A DNA stretch of 23,880 bases, taken from contig JAMPIM010000013.1 of the NCBI GenBank assembly GCA_023662705.1, positions 15,363 through 39,242 of the forward strand. The letters run 5' to 3'. Positions 8,431 to 15,019 of this stretch are shown here, in pieces (within the stretch, counting starts at the first letter, position 1; each line of letters opens with the position of its first letter). The translations under genes and the position numbers were made by a program. This DNA comes from Candidatus Gastranaerophilales bacterium. GTDB lineage: Bacteria > Cyanobacteriota > Vampirovibrionia > Gastranaerophilales > Gastranaerophilaceae. The notes beneath the pieces were generated by a model that was not told the DNA's origin, did no database searches, and saw only the letters and a list, made by a program, of their open reading frames with translations.

Positions 8431-9084
8431 ATGAATATACAGCCAACTCAAAATTATTCTGCTCCATTCAAATCAGGATTTCCTGTGACTCACTGGGTTC
8501 GCGAAACTAACGGCAGTTATGCGCCTGCTTTATCACGTAACTTGAATGAAAAACTGCAAAGGTCTGTTGTCAGGCTTTTGAATTCCAATATTGATAAATC
8601 AAAGCCCGAAAAGCGCCCTTTGATAGAGTATGTTAAGAAAATTATTTCGGCATCTGATTCTGATTTCGCACAAAATCCCGTTGCACGTTCGTTTTATTTT
8701 CATCATGGCGGTTTAAGCGAACAAAAATTTGAGCCGTTCGGATATATCCTGACGGGCAGGCATGCCGAGCATATGACGGAAGTTCTCGGCAAACCTATAG
8801 GCAGGGCAAAATCAGATGCTCCGCGACGGAACGGAAATCTTGCGGATACAGCGGAAATTAATATTGCGGTAGGCGATTATTTTAATCAGGGAATTAATTT
8901 TGTCAAAAAACTGGCTTCACATTTTAAACTTGGCGGCAAAACACGTTACGGTTTGCATACAAAATTTGAAGTAATTAGAACAAAAACAGGAAGAATAAAA
9001 GAATACAGATTGATAGATTTAAAATTCTGTCCGGAAGAAGGAGCAGGAAATCCATTTGTAAGAACAGGGTATTTAAAAAAATAA
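8431..9084 (+). CDS. Unknown protein with short N-terminal PFKSG motif
   Basis: A 217-residue soluble-looking protein I do not recognise. The first 16 residues carry NYSAPFKSG, similar in place and composition to motifs in three other unknown proteins of this window. The rest is mixed alpha/beta. RSFYFHHGGLS, FGYILTGRHAEHM and the basic end FVRTGYLKK stand out, and a DTAEINIAVGDYFNQGINFVKKLA segment looks like an exposed helix. There is no membrane segment and no catalytic signature. The Shine-Dalgarno (GGGG about 8414-8417) is weak and rather far from the ATG, but no better start is seen. It lies directly before tRNA-Gly and may share the dapL transcript. Confidence 0.7.
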   Translation: MNIQPTQNYSAPFKSGFPVTHWVRETNGSYAPALSRNLNEKLQRSVVRLLNSNIDKSKPEKRPLIEYVKKIISASDSDFAQNPVARSFYFHHGGLSEQKFEPFGYILTGRHAEHMTEVLGKPIGRAKSDAPRRNGNLADTAEINIAVGDYFNQGINFVKKLASHFKLGGKTRYGLHTKFEVIRTKTGRIKEYRLIDLKFCPEEGAGNPFVRTGYLKK

Positions 9085-9092
9085 AAAAGTGC

Positions 9093-9120
9093 TTGACTGA
9101 AAATTTTGAGCATGTACTAT
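9093..9120 (+). promoter_or_regulatory. Promoter of tRNA-Gly
   Basis: TTGACT at 9093-9098 with TACTAT at 9115-9120 (16-bp spacer), placing the start about six bases upstream of the mature tRNA 5' end. The run TATATAAAT just after could serve as an alternative -10. Confidence 0.6.
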
Positions 9121-9133
9121 ATAAATATACCGA

Positions 9134-9205
9134 GCGGGGGTAATTCAGTGGTAGAATGCCTCCTTGCCAAGGAGGATGTCGCGAGTTCGAGCCTCGTCTC
9201 CCGCT
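9134..9205 (+). tRNA. tRNA-Gly, anticodon GCC
   Basis: A complete 72-base cloverleaf. The acceptor stem GCGGGGG/CTCCCGC has one G-U pair. The D arm is ATTC...GAAT. The anticodon stem CCTCC/GGAGG holds loop TTGCCAA with GCC at 9166-9168. The T arm GCGAG/CTCGT has loop TTCGAGC. The discriminator is T9205 and no CCA is encoded. Its last 43 bases are repeated at 15128-15170, which marks the gene as an integration target; the copy here is the intact, functional one. Confidence 0.97.
9163..9205 (+). repeat. attL-like copy of the 43-bp tRNA direct repeat
   Basis: Identical base for base to 15128-15170. Identity begins at the last base of the 5' anticodon stem and ends at the discriminator base. Recombination at the anticodon loop, a known site class for tyrosine integrases, restores the tRNA on this side. 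Confidence 0.9.
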
Positions 9206-9213
9206 AATAAAGA

Positions 9214-9238
9214 AGAAGGTTTAGGACCTTCTTTTTTA
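9214..9238 (+). terminator. Terminator after tRNA-Gly (island copy)
   Basis: A 7-bp stem AGAAGGT/ACCTTCT with loop TTAGG is followed by a run of T. It lies inside the island and has replaced the terminator now found beyond the right-hand repeat. Confidence 0.85.
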
Positions 9239-9244
9239 TTGCCT

Positions 9245-9269
9245 AATTTTATGTAGCCTATATGAAGCC
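9245..9269 (+). repeat. Left copy of a 25-bp end repeat, possible integrase arm sites
   Basis: These 25 bases match 15020-15044 with one mismatch. Each copy contains two ATG(T/A)AGCC octamers ten bases apart. Short direct repeats of this kind inside both ends of an integrated element fit arm-type sites for the tyrosine integrase. The function is inference. Confidence 0.55.
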
Positions 9270-9307
9270 TTCCCCTCTTTGAATATAAAAAATACTATTG
9301 AATAAAA

Positions 9308-9670
9308 TTAATAATCGGATAATAAATTAATCGCATTTACCTTTTGACTAGGTATTGTATGAGTATATCGCATTGTGGTTTCGATTTTTGAATGTCCTAA
9401 AATTTCTTGCACAACCGGCAAAGGAACTCCTTTTTCGACAAGTCTGGTTGCTACAGTATGCCTTAAGTCGTGAAATCTAAAGTTGTTGACATTAGCCTTT
9501 TTCAGAACAGCATTAAAACTTTTGTGAATATCTTTGTATGGCAATCCAGTATCAAGGTTAACAAAAACATAATCATATCCTTTTGGCTGACGAACCAATA
9601 CTTCTGATAAACGAGTTGATATAGGTATTTTTCTTGCTTTTCCGGATTTTGTTTCAAGTAGTTCATTACC
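9308..9670 (-). pseudogene. Truncated tyrosine recombinase (island integrase)
   Basis: The open frame encodes 120 residues from just after an in-frame TAG (9673-9671) to the stop at 9308. Only the C-terminal half of the catalytic domain remains. KSGKARKIPI holds the beta-hairpin lysine, HDLRHTVATRLVEKG the H-x-x-R box, LGHSKIETTMRYTH the second His and the Tyr nucleophile. The N-terminal arm-binding and core-binding domains and the first catalytic Arg are missing. A shorter reading from a TTG at 9598 is possible but has no convincing ribosome site. The reading points toward tRNA-Gly, as expected for an island integrase. The break coincides with a perfect 7-3-7 palindrome at 9669-9685, where a plus-strand frame begins. 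It is almost surely inactive. Confidence 0.9.
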
Positions 9671-9685
9671 CTAAAGTTTTTAGGG
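9669..9685. repeat. Perfect palindrome at the integrase break
   Basis: CCCTAAA and TTTAGGG flank a 3-base centre (7-3-7). It overlaps the last intact codon and the stop codon of the truncated integrase and precedes the plus-strand frame. It may mark the deletion junction or act as a weak terminator hairpin. Confidence 0.5.
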
Positions 9686-9694
9686 TATCTAAAT

Positions 9695-9946
9695 TTGCTA
9701 CCGAAAGTAATTTACGTTGATACCCAAAAGAAATTAGGGAAAATTCCCGAACAAAGTTTCGATAAAAATATAATAAAAGAGAATGAAAATACTCTTTTAT
9801 CAAATTCAATAAGTGAAGAATCCGAAGATTATGAAGAAGACGAAGATCCGGCATTAACTTTTGCAAAAATATCCGTCAAACGATTAGCTAATAACCCTGT
9901 ATTCGCAAATAAAGTCAAAGAATTGAAAGAAAGATATAATTTATAG
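9695..9946 (+). CDS. Small acidic protein or C-terminal fragment, unknown
   Basis: The frame runs from a TTG at 9695 (83 residues), but it is open from 9662 with no ATG and no Shine-Dalgarno before the TTG. It may therefore be the tail of a longer gene cut by the same deletion that removed the integrase front. The middle is very acidic (EESEDYEEDEDP) and the end is a basic amphipathic helix (KISVKRLANNPVFANKVKEL). I recognise no family. It stops ten bases before the next small gene, whose ribosome site overlaps its end, so the two are probably one transcript. Confidence 0.4.
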   Translation: MLPKVIYVDTQKKLGKIPEQSFDKNIIKENENTLLSNSISEESEDYEEDEDPALTFAKISVKRLANNPVFANKVKELKERYNL

Positions 9947-9956
9947 AGGAAAAACT

Positions 9957-10112
9957 ATGTGTGTAAAAGATAATTACAATAATATTTTAAATAATGGAAC
10001 AATAGAAGAAATTAATAAATTTATGGATTCCTGTGAAGAAAACTGCCAATATTACGGTAGCTGCGATTATTATAGTTGGTTAGATGATAAATTAGTGGAA
10101 TTAGATTACTAA
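9957..10112 (+). CDS. Small cysteine-containing protein, unknown
   Basis: A 51-residue reading frame starts at ATG 9957 with AGAGGAAAA about nine bases upstream, a good Shine-Dalgarno. The protein begins MCVKDNYNNILNNGTIEEIN and contains SCEENCQYYGSCDYY, so four cysteines in all (C2, then C-x3-C-x5-C near residues 30-40), followed by an acidic end. It could bind a metal, but nothing identifies a family. It follows the acidic small gene closely and precedes the candidate small-RNA locus. Confidence 0.55.
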   Translation: MCVKDNYNNILNNGTIEEINKFMDSCEENCQYYGSCDYYSWLDDKLVELDY

Positions 10113-10145
10113 AACATTGTAAGAAGGAGTTTTTCCGTTTTTTAT

Positions 10146-10223
10146 AAAAAATATGAAATCCACACATGAATGCCGGTCAGCAAACCACCGGCTCATATCG
10201 CTGTAGCTTCTCCACGTGTGGAT
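10146..10223 (-). ncRNA. Candidate structured small RNA on the minus strand
   Basis: On the minus strand an extended -10 box (TGT then TATAAT at 10235-10230) would start RNA at about 10223. That is exactly the first base of an 8-bp closing stem: ATCCACAC (10223-10216) pairs with GTGTGGAT (10165-10158). Inside it a 6-bp stem GCCGGT/ACCGGC (10192-10187 with 10177-10172) carries a 9-base loop. The loop contains GCTG, which can pair with CAGC upstream and form a pseudoknot. A run of six T follows at 10151-10146. No known RNA family is recognised. A DNA-level palindrome or origin is the alternative. Confidence 0.45.
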
Positions 10224-10229
10224 ATTTAT

Positions 10230-10238
10230 ATTATAACA
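10230..10238 (-). promoter_or_regulatory. Extended -10 promoter for the candidate small RNA
   Basis: TGTTATAAT on the minus strand (10238-10230) is an exact extended -10. No -35 match is seen at 16-18 bp, which extended -10 promoters can tolerate. Confidence 0.5.
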
Positions 10239-10284
10239 TGTTTTCTGCTTAAAGCATTATTATGTAAACTTTTTAAAGTCTCTT

Positions 10285-10314
10285 TTGTATAAAAATGAAT
10301 ATTTCTGATAGAAT
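10285..10314 (+). promoter_or_regulatory. Promoter of the ABC-3C-like operon
   Basis: TTGTAT at 10285-10290 and TAGAAT at 10309-10314 with an 18-bp spacer. The predicted start near 10321 leaves a leader of about 27 bases with AGGGA at 10334-10338. Confidence 0.65.
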
Positions 10315-10347
10315 ATCATGTAATGGAATTAATTAGGGAAAAAGATT

Positions 10348-11160
10348 TTGTTAGATGATAATTTTAAATCTTTAATAGAAGCAGATACCTATCTTATTGC
10401 AAGAAAGAATCCAACCGAAGCAGAGTGTCAATTATATTTAAAAGAAGTAAATTTTTCTTGCCCTTTATGTGGTGCCAATTTAAGACATAGAAAACAACCA
10501 AAGGCTAATAAATTGTATGAGATTGCCCATATATATCCGAACAGTCCGACAAAAGAACAATATGAAACTTTACAAGATGTAGAAAGATTAGGAAACAACT
10601 CGGAATCTTTCGAGAATAAAATAGCACTTTGTAAAAATTGTCATGACACGCAAGATTACCATACAACAAAAGACAATTATTTGAATTTATTAAACATAAA
10701 AAAACAATGTTTAGAAAAATTAGAGTTAAACGAAGCAACCTTGACGTTAGGATTAGAAACAGAAATTGCTTATGTTGTGGAAAAAATGATTAATATTAAT
10801 TGTGAAGAATTAACTTCTTCATTAAATTATTCTCCTGTAAAAATAGCAAACAAATTTTTAAAACAAGATATTTTACTAAAAAATAAAGTTACTAATGACG
10901 TTACAAGCTATTATCCATATATAAGGGAGCTATTTAGAGAACTCGAAGGTAAAAATAATTTTAAATTAAGTACTTTATCATTACAACTAAAAGCTTGCTT
11001 TTCAAAAATGTCAGGTATCTCAGAAAACAAAGAATCCATTTTTAATGCAATAGCAACTTGGATTGGAAATGAAACAGGCTCGACATCACAGCTTGCCAAT
11101 GAAGCAATCGTGTCTTTCTTTGTTCAAAATTGCGAGGTATTTAATGAAATTACCGAATAA
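10348..11160 (+). CDS. HNH nuclease, effector of an ABC-3C-like system
   Basis: A 270-residue protein starting at TTG 10348, ten bases after AGGG. Residues 38-99 hold an HNH/McrA-type nuclease with a zinc ribbon: C38-x2-C41 (SCPLCGA), EIAHIYP with H61, N90 in ENKIALC, and C95-x2-C98-H99 (CKNCHD). The family cuts DNA; here that would be the toxic output. Residues about 170-270 form a separate helical domain ending in IVSFFVQNCEVFNEITE, which I recall as typical of the C-terminal recruitment domain of ABC-three-component effectors. The next gene starts inside this one (17-base overlap) and the ATPase follows. The order effector, middle component, ABC ATPase fits the ABC-3C plan predicted to be anti-phage. 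The nuclease fold is secure by motif; the system assignment is by motif recall and neighbours. Confidence 0.88.
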   Translation: MLDDNFKSLIEADTYLIARKNPTEAECQLYLKEVNFSCPLCGANLRHRKQPKANKLYEIAHIYPNSPTKEQYETLQDVERLGNNSESFENKIALCKNCHDTQDYHTTKDNYLNLLNIKKQCLEKLELNEATLTLGLETEIAYVVEKMININCEELTSSLNYSPVKIANKFLKQDILLKNKVTNDVTSYYPYIRELFRELEGKNNFKLSTLSLQLKACFSKMSGISENKESIFNAIATWIGNETGSTSQLANEAIVSFFVQNCEVFNEITE

Positions 11161-11368
11161 AGTTATATCTTTTAAGGATAGTAATTTATCAAAATTTGCA
11201 CCTGTTCTCGATATTTTAAAAGAAAATAATGAAACGGTATTATCGCTTTATAATCGATTAAAAAAACACTTTAATGATATGGAAGAATATATTGACGTCT
11301 TAGACTGTTTATTTGCTTTGGAGAAAATTAATATAAATAATAATAAGGAGTTATATTATGTTGCTTGA
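11144..11368 (+). CDS. ABC-3C middle component, MC6-like
   Basis: A 74-residue protein. The ATG at 11144 has GAGGT five bases upstream. A longer reading from 11063 would lie inside the HNH gene and lacks a ribosome site. The sequence MKLPNKVISFKDSNLSKFAP, then LDILKEN, LYNRLKKHF and EEYIDVLDCLFALEKINI, is a compact helical protein. It fits the small middle component (MC6 type, as I recall it) that bridges effector and ATPase in ABC-three-component systems. It overlaps the HNH gene by 17 bases and the ATPase gene by 11 bases, so translation of all three is probably coupled. No catalytic residues are expected or seen. The assignment rests on the sequence pattern and position. Confidence 0.8.
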   Translation: MKLPNKVISFKDSNLSKFAPVLDILKENNETVLSLYNRLKKHFNDMEEYIDVLDCLFALEKININNNKELYYVA

Positions 11369-12962
11369 AATATATTGTGAACAATTTCATCAAAAGAAGG
11401 TAACATTTAATACGGGATTTAATGTGGTTTTAGGAACAGAAACAGCTGATAATTCAATTGGAAAATCTACGTTTCTCCTTATTGTTGATTTTGTATTTGG
11501 TGGAAGTACATACACGAAAGCAACAGATATAATTGATAATATAGGAAAACATGATATATATTTTTCTTTTAAATTTGATAATAAAATTTATAAATTTTGT
11601 AGAAATAATATTGATAGCAATGTAGTTTGGGAATGTGATAAAAACTACCAAAAAATTAAGTCAATGGAAACTTCTAACTATTGTAAGTGGTTGGATAATA
11701 TGTATGATATGTGCTTACCAGATTTGTCATTTAGAGATGCAGTAGGTAGATATATTAGAGTTTATGGAAAGAAAAATTGTGGCGAAGACAAACCTTTGCA
11801 TTATTATCCAAGTGAAAAAGCAGAAAATGCGTGTTATGCGTTATTAAAACTTTTCAATGCCTATGAGCCATTAAAAACATTGCAAGAGCAAGCTAATAAA
11901 TCTACAGAAAAATATCAAATTTATACAAGGGCTCAAACCTTAAATCTAGTTGCAAAAATTACGAAACCAGTTTATGAAGAAAATAAAAATAAAATCATAA
12001 AAATTAATGAAGATTTAGAAAGCCTTTCTGCTGGGTTTGAGCAAGGATTGTTAGATGTTGATGTCGTTGCTTCAGAAGAAGCAATTCATTGGAAAGACAT
12101 ATTATCAAAGGCTCAAAGAGCAAAATCTAAATTAAAAAACAAATTTAATATTATTGATGAAAATGGAAACTATAAGTTTTCTTCTGTAAGTAAATCTTTT
12201 GATGATTTAAAAAAATATTTTCCCGATACAAATATTGCAAAAATAGAAGAAATAGAAGCTTTTCATAATAAGATTGCAACAATTTTTAAATCAGAATTAA
12301 AAGTTGAGAAAAATAAGTTACAAGAAGAATTGAACGAATATGATTCAATAATTAATACTTGTAAGATAAAACTTCAAGAGCTAATAAAAAATCCAAGTCT
12401 CTCTAGAATGGTTTTATCGAGACATACAGATCTGCTAAAAGAAAGAGATATGCTTGTCAAGCAAAACGAAGCATATGAACAATTGACATCTTTACAAACA
12501 CAGAAAAAAACAGATATTGAACGTTTAAAAACAATGAAAACTACTCAATTCGCTGTTATAGAAACACAAATTAATCAGGAAATGACAAAATTGAATAATG
12601 ACATTTATGGCGGAACTTGTAATGCCCCTTTTTTGAATTTTACTGATAAAAATTATAAATTTTTTACTCCAAATGATACTGGTACAGGAATCGCTTGTAA
12701 GGGTTTAGTGGTTTTTGACATTTCAGTAATGAACTTAACATCCTTAGCAATTTTGGTGCACGATTCAGTTATTTTAAAACAAATTTCAGATGAAGCCATT
12801 GAAGAAATTTTAAAATTATATATTGCAACCAATAAACAAGTAATAATAGCCTTAGATAAGCAAAACTCATATACAGCAAAGACTACTGAATTATTAAACA
12901 ATAACGCAGTATTAAAACTTGGTTCTAATGGTAACGAATTATTTGGAAAGTCTTGGGGTTAA
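11358..12962 (+). CDS. DUF2326-like ABC ATPase of an ABC-3C-like system
   Basis: A 534-residue SMC/RecN-style ATPase. The N-terminal half-domain has FNVVLGTETADNSIGKSTFL with the Walker A residues G35-K36-S37-T38, then a variable sensing segment. Residues about 180-400 are charged coiled coil (for example KLQEELNEYDSIINTCKIKL). The C-terminal half has GLVVFDISVMN and a Walker-B-like strand LAILVHDS (D469), with Ser where the usual catalytic Glu would be, as I remember for DUF2326 proteins. In ABC-3C models this ATPase senses invasion and releases or activates the nuclease effector. The ATG at 11358 has AAGGAG seven bases upstream and lies within the end of the middle-component gene. It is the last gene of the operon and cytosolic (no membrane segments). 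Confidence 0.88.
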   Translation: MLLEIYCEQFHQKKVTFNTGFNVVLGTETADNSIGKSTFLLIVDFVFGGSTYTKATDIIDNIGKHDIYFSFKFDNKIYKFCRNNIDSNVVWECDKNYQKIKSMETSNYCKWLDNMYDMCLPDLSFRDAVGRYIRVYGKKNCGEDKPLHYYPSEKAENACYALLKLFNAYEPLKTLQEQANKSTEKYQIYTRAQTLNLVAKITKPVYEENKNKIIKINEDLESLSAGFEQGLLDVDVVASEEAIHWKDILSKAQRAKSKLKNKFNIIDENGNYKFSSVSKSFDDLKKYFPDTNIAKIEEIEAFHNKIATIFKSELKVEKNKLQEELNEYDSIINTCKIKLQELIKNPSLSRMVLSRHTDLLKERDMLVKQNEAYEQLTSLQTQKKTDIERLKTMKTTQFAVIETQINQEMTKLNNDIYGGTCNAPFLNFTDKNYKFFTPNDTGTGIACKGLVVFDISVMNLTSLAILVHDSVILKQISDEAIEEILKLYIATNKQVIIALDKQNSYTAKTTELLNNNAVLKLGSNGNELFGKSWG

Positions 12963-13013
12963 TTTATTTCAATAAATCATTCTTAAGAACTATTGTTTTT
13001 GTATGTTTTATTT

Positions 13014-13041
13014 ATTAAAATATCTTACAAGATATTTTAAT
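13014..13041. repeat. 28-bp perfect palindrome after the ABC-3C-like operon
   Basis: Arms ATTAAAATATCTT and AAGATATTTTAAT flank a 2-base AC centre (13-2-13). It could be a weak AU-only terminator for the ATPase gene, although no good T run follows. It could also be a protein-binding site, since its geometry equals that of the palindrome in the next promoter. Confidence 0.6.
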
Positions 13042-13086
13042 TCGTAAAGATTTTATAAATTTTTATAAAAATAATTCTGTAGGGGG

Positions 13087-13115
13087 TTGAAAAACTTGAA
13101 AAAATTTGTTATAAT
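13087..13115 (+). promoter_or_regulatory. Strong promoter of the AbiEi-like gene
   Basis: TTGAAA at 13087-13092 and TATAAT at 13110-13115 with a 17-bp spacer; TGT before the -10 makes it an extended -10 as well. Predicted start near 13122. Confidence 0.85.
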
Positions 13116-13139
13116 CGGTATTATACATAATACCGATTA
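13112..13139. promoter_or_regulatory. 28-bp palindromic operator overlapping the -10 box
   Basis: Arms TAATCGGTATTAT and ATAATACCGATTA flank an AC centre (13-2-13, perfect). It covers the last bases of the -10 box, the predicted transcription start and the leader up to six bases before the ATG. AbiEi antitoxins are known to repress their own promoter by binding inverted repeats, so this is a likely operator. Confidence 0.75.
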
Positions 13140-13145
13140 AAGATT

Positions 13146-14042
13146 ATGACTAACAACAAATCTACAATTCAAGAAAAAATGAACAAGAATAAAGAATCTA
13201 TTCTTGCTTTTTTTGTTACAAATACTGATTTTTATAAAACTAGAGAGTTGCGTGGAATTTATAATCAATGCATTGAAAACAAGCTAATATATTCATCAAC
13301 CTCATTTACAGCGTTTTTAAAGTTTTTAAAGACTAATAATGTTTACACAAAAAAAGTTGAATTAAAATTCCCATCTAAAACATATACAAGATATTTTGTT
13401 GAAGAACCAAATTTGTATCAAACGATACAAAGTATAAGTCCTAATGCTTATTTTAGTCATTATTCTGCGGTAGAATATCACAATTTAACAAATAATTTAC
13501 CTAAAACAATTTTTATAAACATCGAAAAATCAAAACCTTTGAAAGAAACTCCTAAAAAACACTTGTTACAAAATGAGATAAACAAAGCGTTTTATATGCC
13601 GGCAAGAATTAGTCAAAATCTTACTACAAGTGGAATTTATGCTATCAACCTATTGCAAAGCAAGTATTCTGGAGGACTTGGAATACTAGAAACAACTTAT
13701 AATAATGCTAAAATTCATGTAACTGATTTAGAGCGTACTTTAATTGATATAACAGTAAGTCCTTATTATTGTGGCGGTTGTTATGAAGTTTTAAATGTTT
13801 ATAAAAAGGCTAAAGGCAGAGTAAATGCAAAGAAACTCCACGAGATGTTGGTTAAACTTGATTACATATACCCTTTCCACCAAAGTATAGGTTTCTACAT
13901 GGAAAAAGCCGGCTATAAAGAAGCTGATTTACAGTTATTTGATTATGATAAAAATTTGCGGTTCTTTATTCAGCGAGAACTTAAAGAGAACGAACGCAAG
14001 TATAGCGAAAGATGGAATTTATTTTACCCAGAATTTCTCTAG
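13146..14042 (+). CDS. AbiEi-like antitoxin / transcriptional regulator
   Basis: A 298-residue protein. Residues about 10-75 look like an N-terminal winged helix that would bind DNA. NAYFSHYSAVEYHNLTNNLP then KTIFINIEK, followed by VTDLERTLIDITVSPYYCGG and EVLNVYKKAKGRVN, are the signature segments of the AbiEi antitoxin domain. In type IV toxin-antitoxin systems AbiEi represses the operon and counteracts the AbiEii nucleotidyltransferase. The start at 13146 has only a weak AAAGA upstream but follows directly on a strong promoter and operator. The partner gene is on the opposite strand and the two 3' ends overlap by 24 bases, which is not the usual operon layout, where AbiEi lies upstream on the same strand. 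Confidence 0.85.
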   Translation: MTNNKSTIQEKMNKNKESILAFFVTNTDFYKTRELRGIYNQCIENKLIYSSTSFTAFLKFLKTNNVYTKKVELKFPSKTYTRYFVEEPNLYQTIQSISPNAYFSHYSAVEYHNLTNNLPKTIFINIEKSKPLKETPKKHLLQNEINKAFYMPARISQNLTTSGIYAINLLQSKYSGGLGILETTYNNAKIHVTDLERTLIDITVSPYYCGGCYEVLNVYKKAKGRVNAKKLHEMLVKLDYIYPFHQSIGFYMEKAGYKEADLQLFDYDKNLRFFIQRELKENERKYSERWNLFYPEFL

Positions 14043-14900
14043 GTCATTGATTAAATCCAATACATACTCAAAATAATAATCAAAATGTGTTGGATATTTT
14101 TTGTTAAAGCTATCCGTTAGCTGTACATTTCTGAAATCGCCTTCGTGGATATGTCTTTTTTCTTCTACTTTAAGTAATAAATTCATATCGACATCTTTTG
14201 CTTCAAAAACGTGTTGCAAAATTGTTCTATTTTCTGGAAGTTTAAAATCAACTGGTTTTAAATTCTCTTGTATTAAGAAAATATCCCAAAAATCTCTTGC
14301 TCTTGGTAAGTCTAAATCACCTTCTGTATTACGATATTCTTTCATTTTTTGACAAATAGCACGTAGTTTTTCGCAAATCATCATTACAGGTGGATAAACA
14401 TAAATACAACATCCGTCAATTTCCATTTGTTCTTTATTTTGGACATATTCATACTTGCTTATATCAATAACAAAATCTTTTTTATTCGATTGACCTAAAT
14501 TAATAGCTCTATCTCTTAATTTTTGCAGATTGTCATTGAATTGTTCGTAAATATCTAATGTACAAATTTTGAAAGATAAATTGTAGCCAGACATTTTTAC
14601 ATTTAAAGGAACATGTATTGGTTTGTTTGTAATCTTAAAATCAAATACATAATAACCAATATCGTTAAATCTCGCATTAAATACTTTTGGTAGATTTGAT
14701 TTTACTTGTTCAATTTCTTCATCTGTAAATTCTGTATCAATAGAAAAATCAATATCCTTTGATGAACGAGAATTTATTTGATAAGCTAGTTCAAGGCAAG
14801 TACCACCTTTTAGCACAAGTTTATTCATAAGTATTTCATCAGATACTAAAGAAAGTATAGATAGCTTCTTAATTTTAGTAAAATCATCTTTATTAATCAT
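14019..14900 (-). CDS. AbiEii-like nucleotidyltransferase toxin
   Basis: A 293-residue nucleotidyltransferase of the AbiEii/AbiGii type. LVLKGGTCLEL (residues 28-38) is the conserved GG(T/S)xL box. RSSKDIDFSID (45-55) is the catalytic S-x-DID motif with metal-binding D49 and D51. YPPVMMICEKLRAICQKM supplies the conserved E-K-L helix, and RARDFWDIFLI the RDxxD segment. Family members modify nucleic-acid targets such as tRNA ends and stop growth until neutralised by AbiEi. The ATG at 14900 has no Shine-Dalgarno; an extended -10 (TATAAT at 14912-14907) ends six bases upstream, so the mRNA would start at or next to the ATG. It converges with the AbiEi-like gene, overlapping by 24 bases, so antisense transcription could tie the two together. 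Confidence 0.88.
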   Translation of the reverse strand: MINKDDFTKIKKLSILSLVSDEILMNKLVLKGGTCLELAYQINSRSSKDIDFSIDTEFTDEEIEQVKSNLPKVFNARFNDIGYYVFDFKITNKPIHVPLNVKMSGYNLSFKICTLDIYEQFNDNLQKLRDRAINLGQSNKKDFVIDISKYEYVQNKEQMEIDGCCIYVYPPVMMICEKLRAICQKMKEYRNTEGDLDLPRARDFWDIFLIQENLKPVDFKLPENRTILQHVFEAKDVDMNLLLKVEEKRHIHEGDFRNVQLTDSFNKKYPTHFDYYFEYVLDLINDLEKFWVK

Positions 14901-14906
14901 GACTTG

Positions 14907-14915
14907 ATTATAACA
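14907..14915 (-). promoter_or_regulatory. Extended -10 promoter of the AbiEii-like gene
   Basis: TGTTATAAT on the minus strand (14915-14907) ends six bases before the ATG at 14900. No consensus -35 is visible; a TAATCATGATTA palindrome (14931-14942) occupies that position. Confidence 0.7.
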
Positions 14916-14930
14916 TTAACATGGTTTGTC

Positions 14931-14942
14931 TAATCATGATTA
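14931..14942. promoter_or_regulatory. 12-bp palindrome in the AbiEii promoter
   Basis: TAATCATGATTA is a perfect palindrome over the -35 position. Its first nine bases recur at 14894-14902 across the start codon, 37 bases away, so a regulator could bind both sides of the promoter. Confidence 0.4.
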
Positions 14943-15019
14943 TTGCAAAATAATAAATATAAAGCTACGATCGTTTTATAAATTTGAACTTTGAAAATTT
15001 AAGTTAGTTATGCAGGTGA

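Noticed and set aside
11063..11143. Extended N-terminus of the middle-component protein
   Set aside because: It would overlap the HNH gene by almost 100 bases without a ribosome site; the ATG at 11144 has GAGGT at the right distance.
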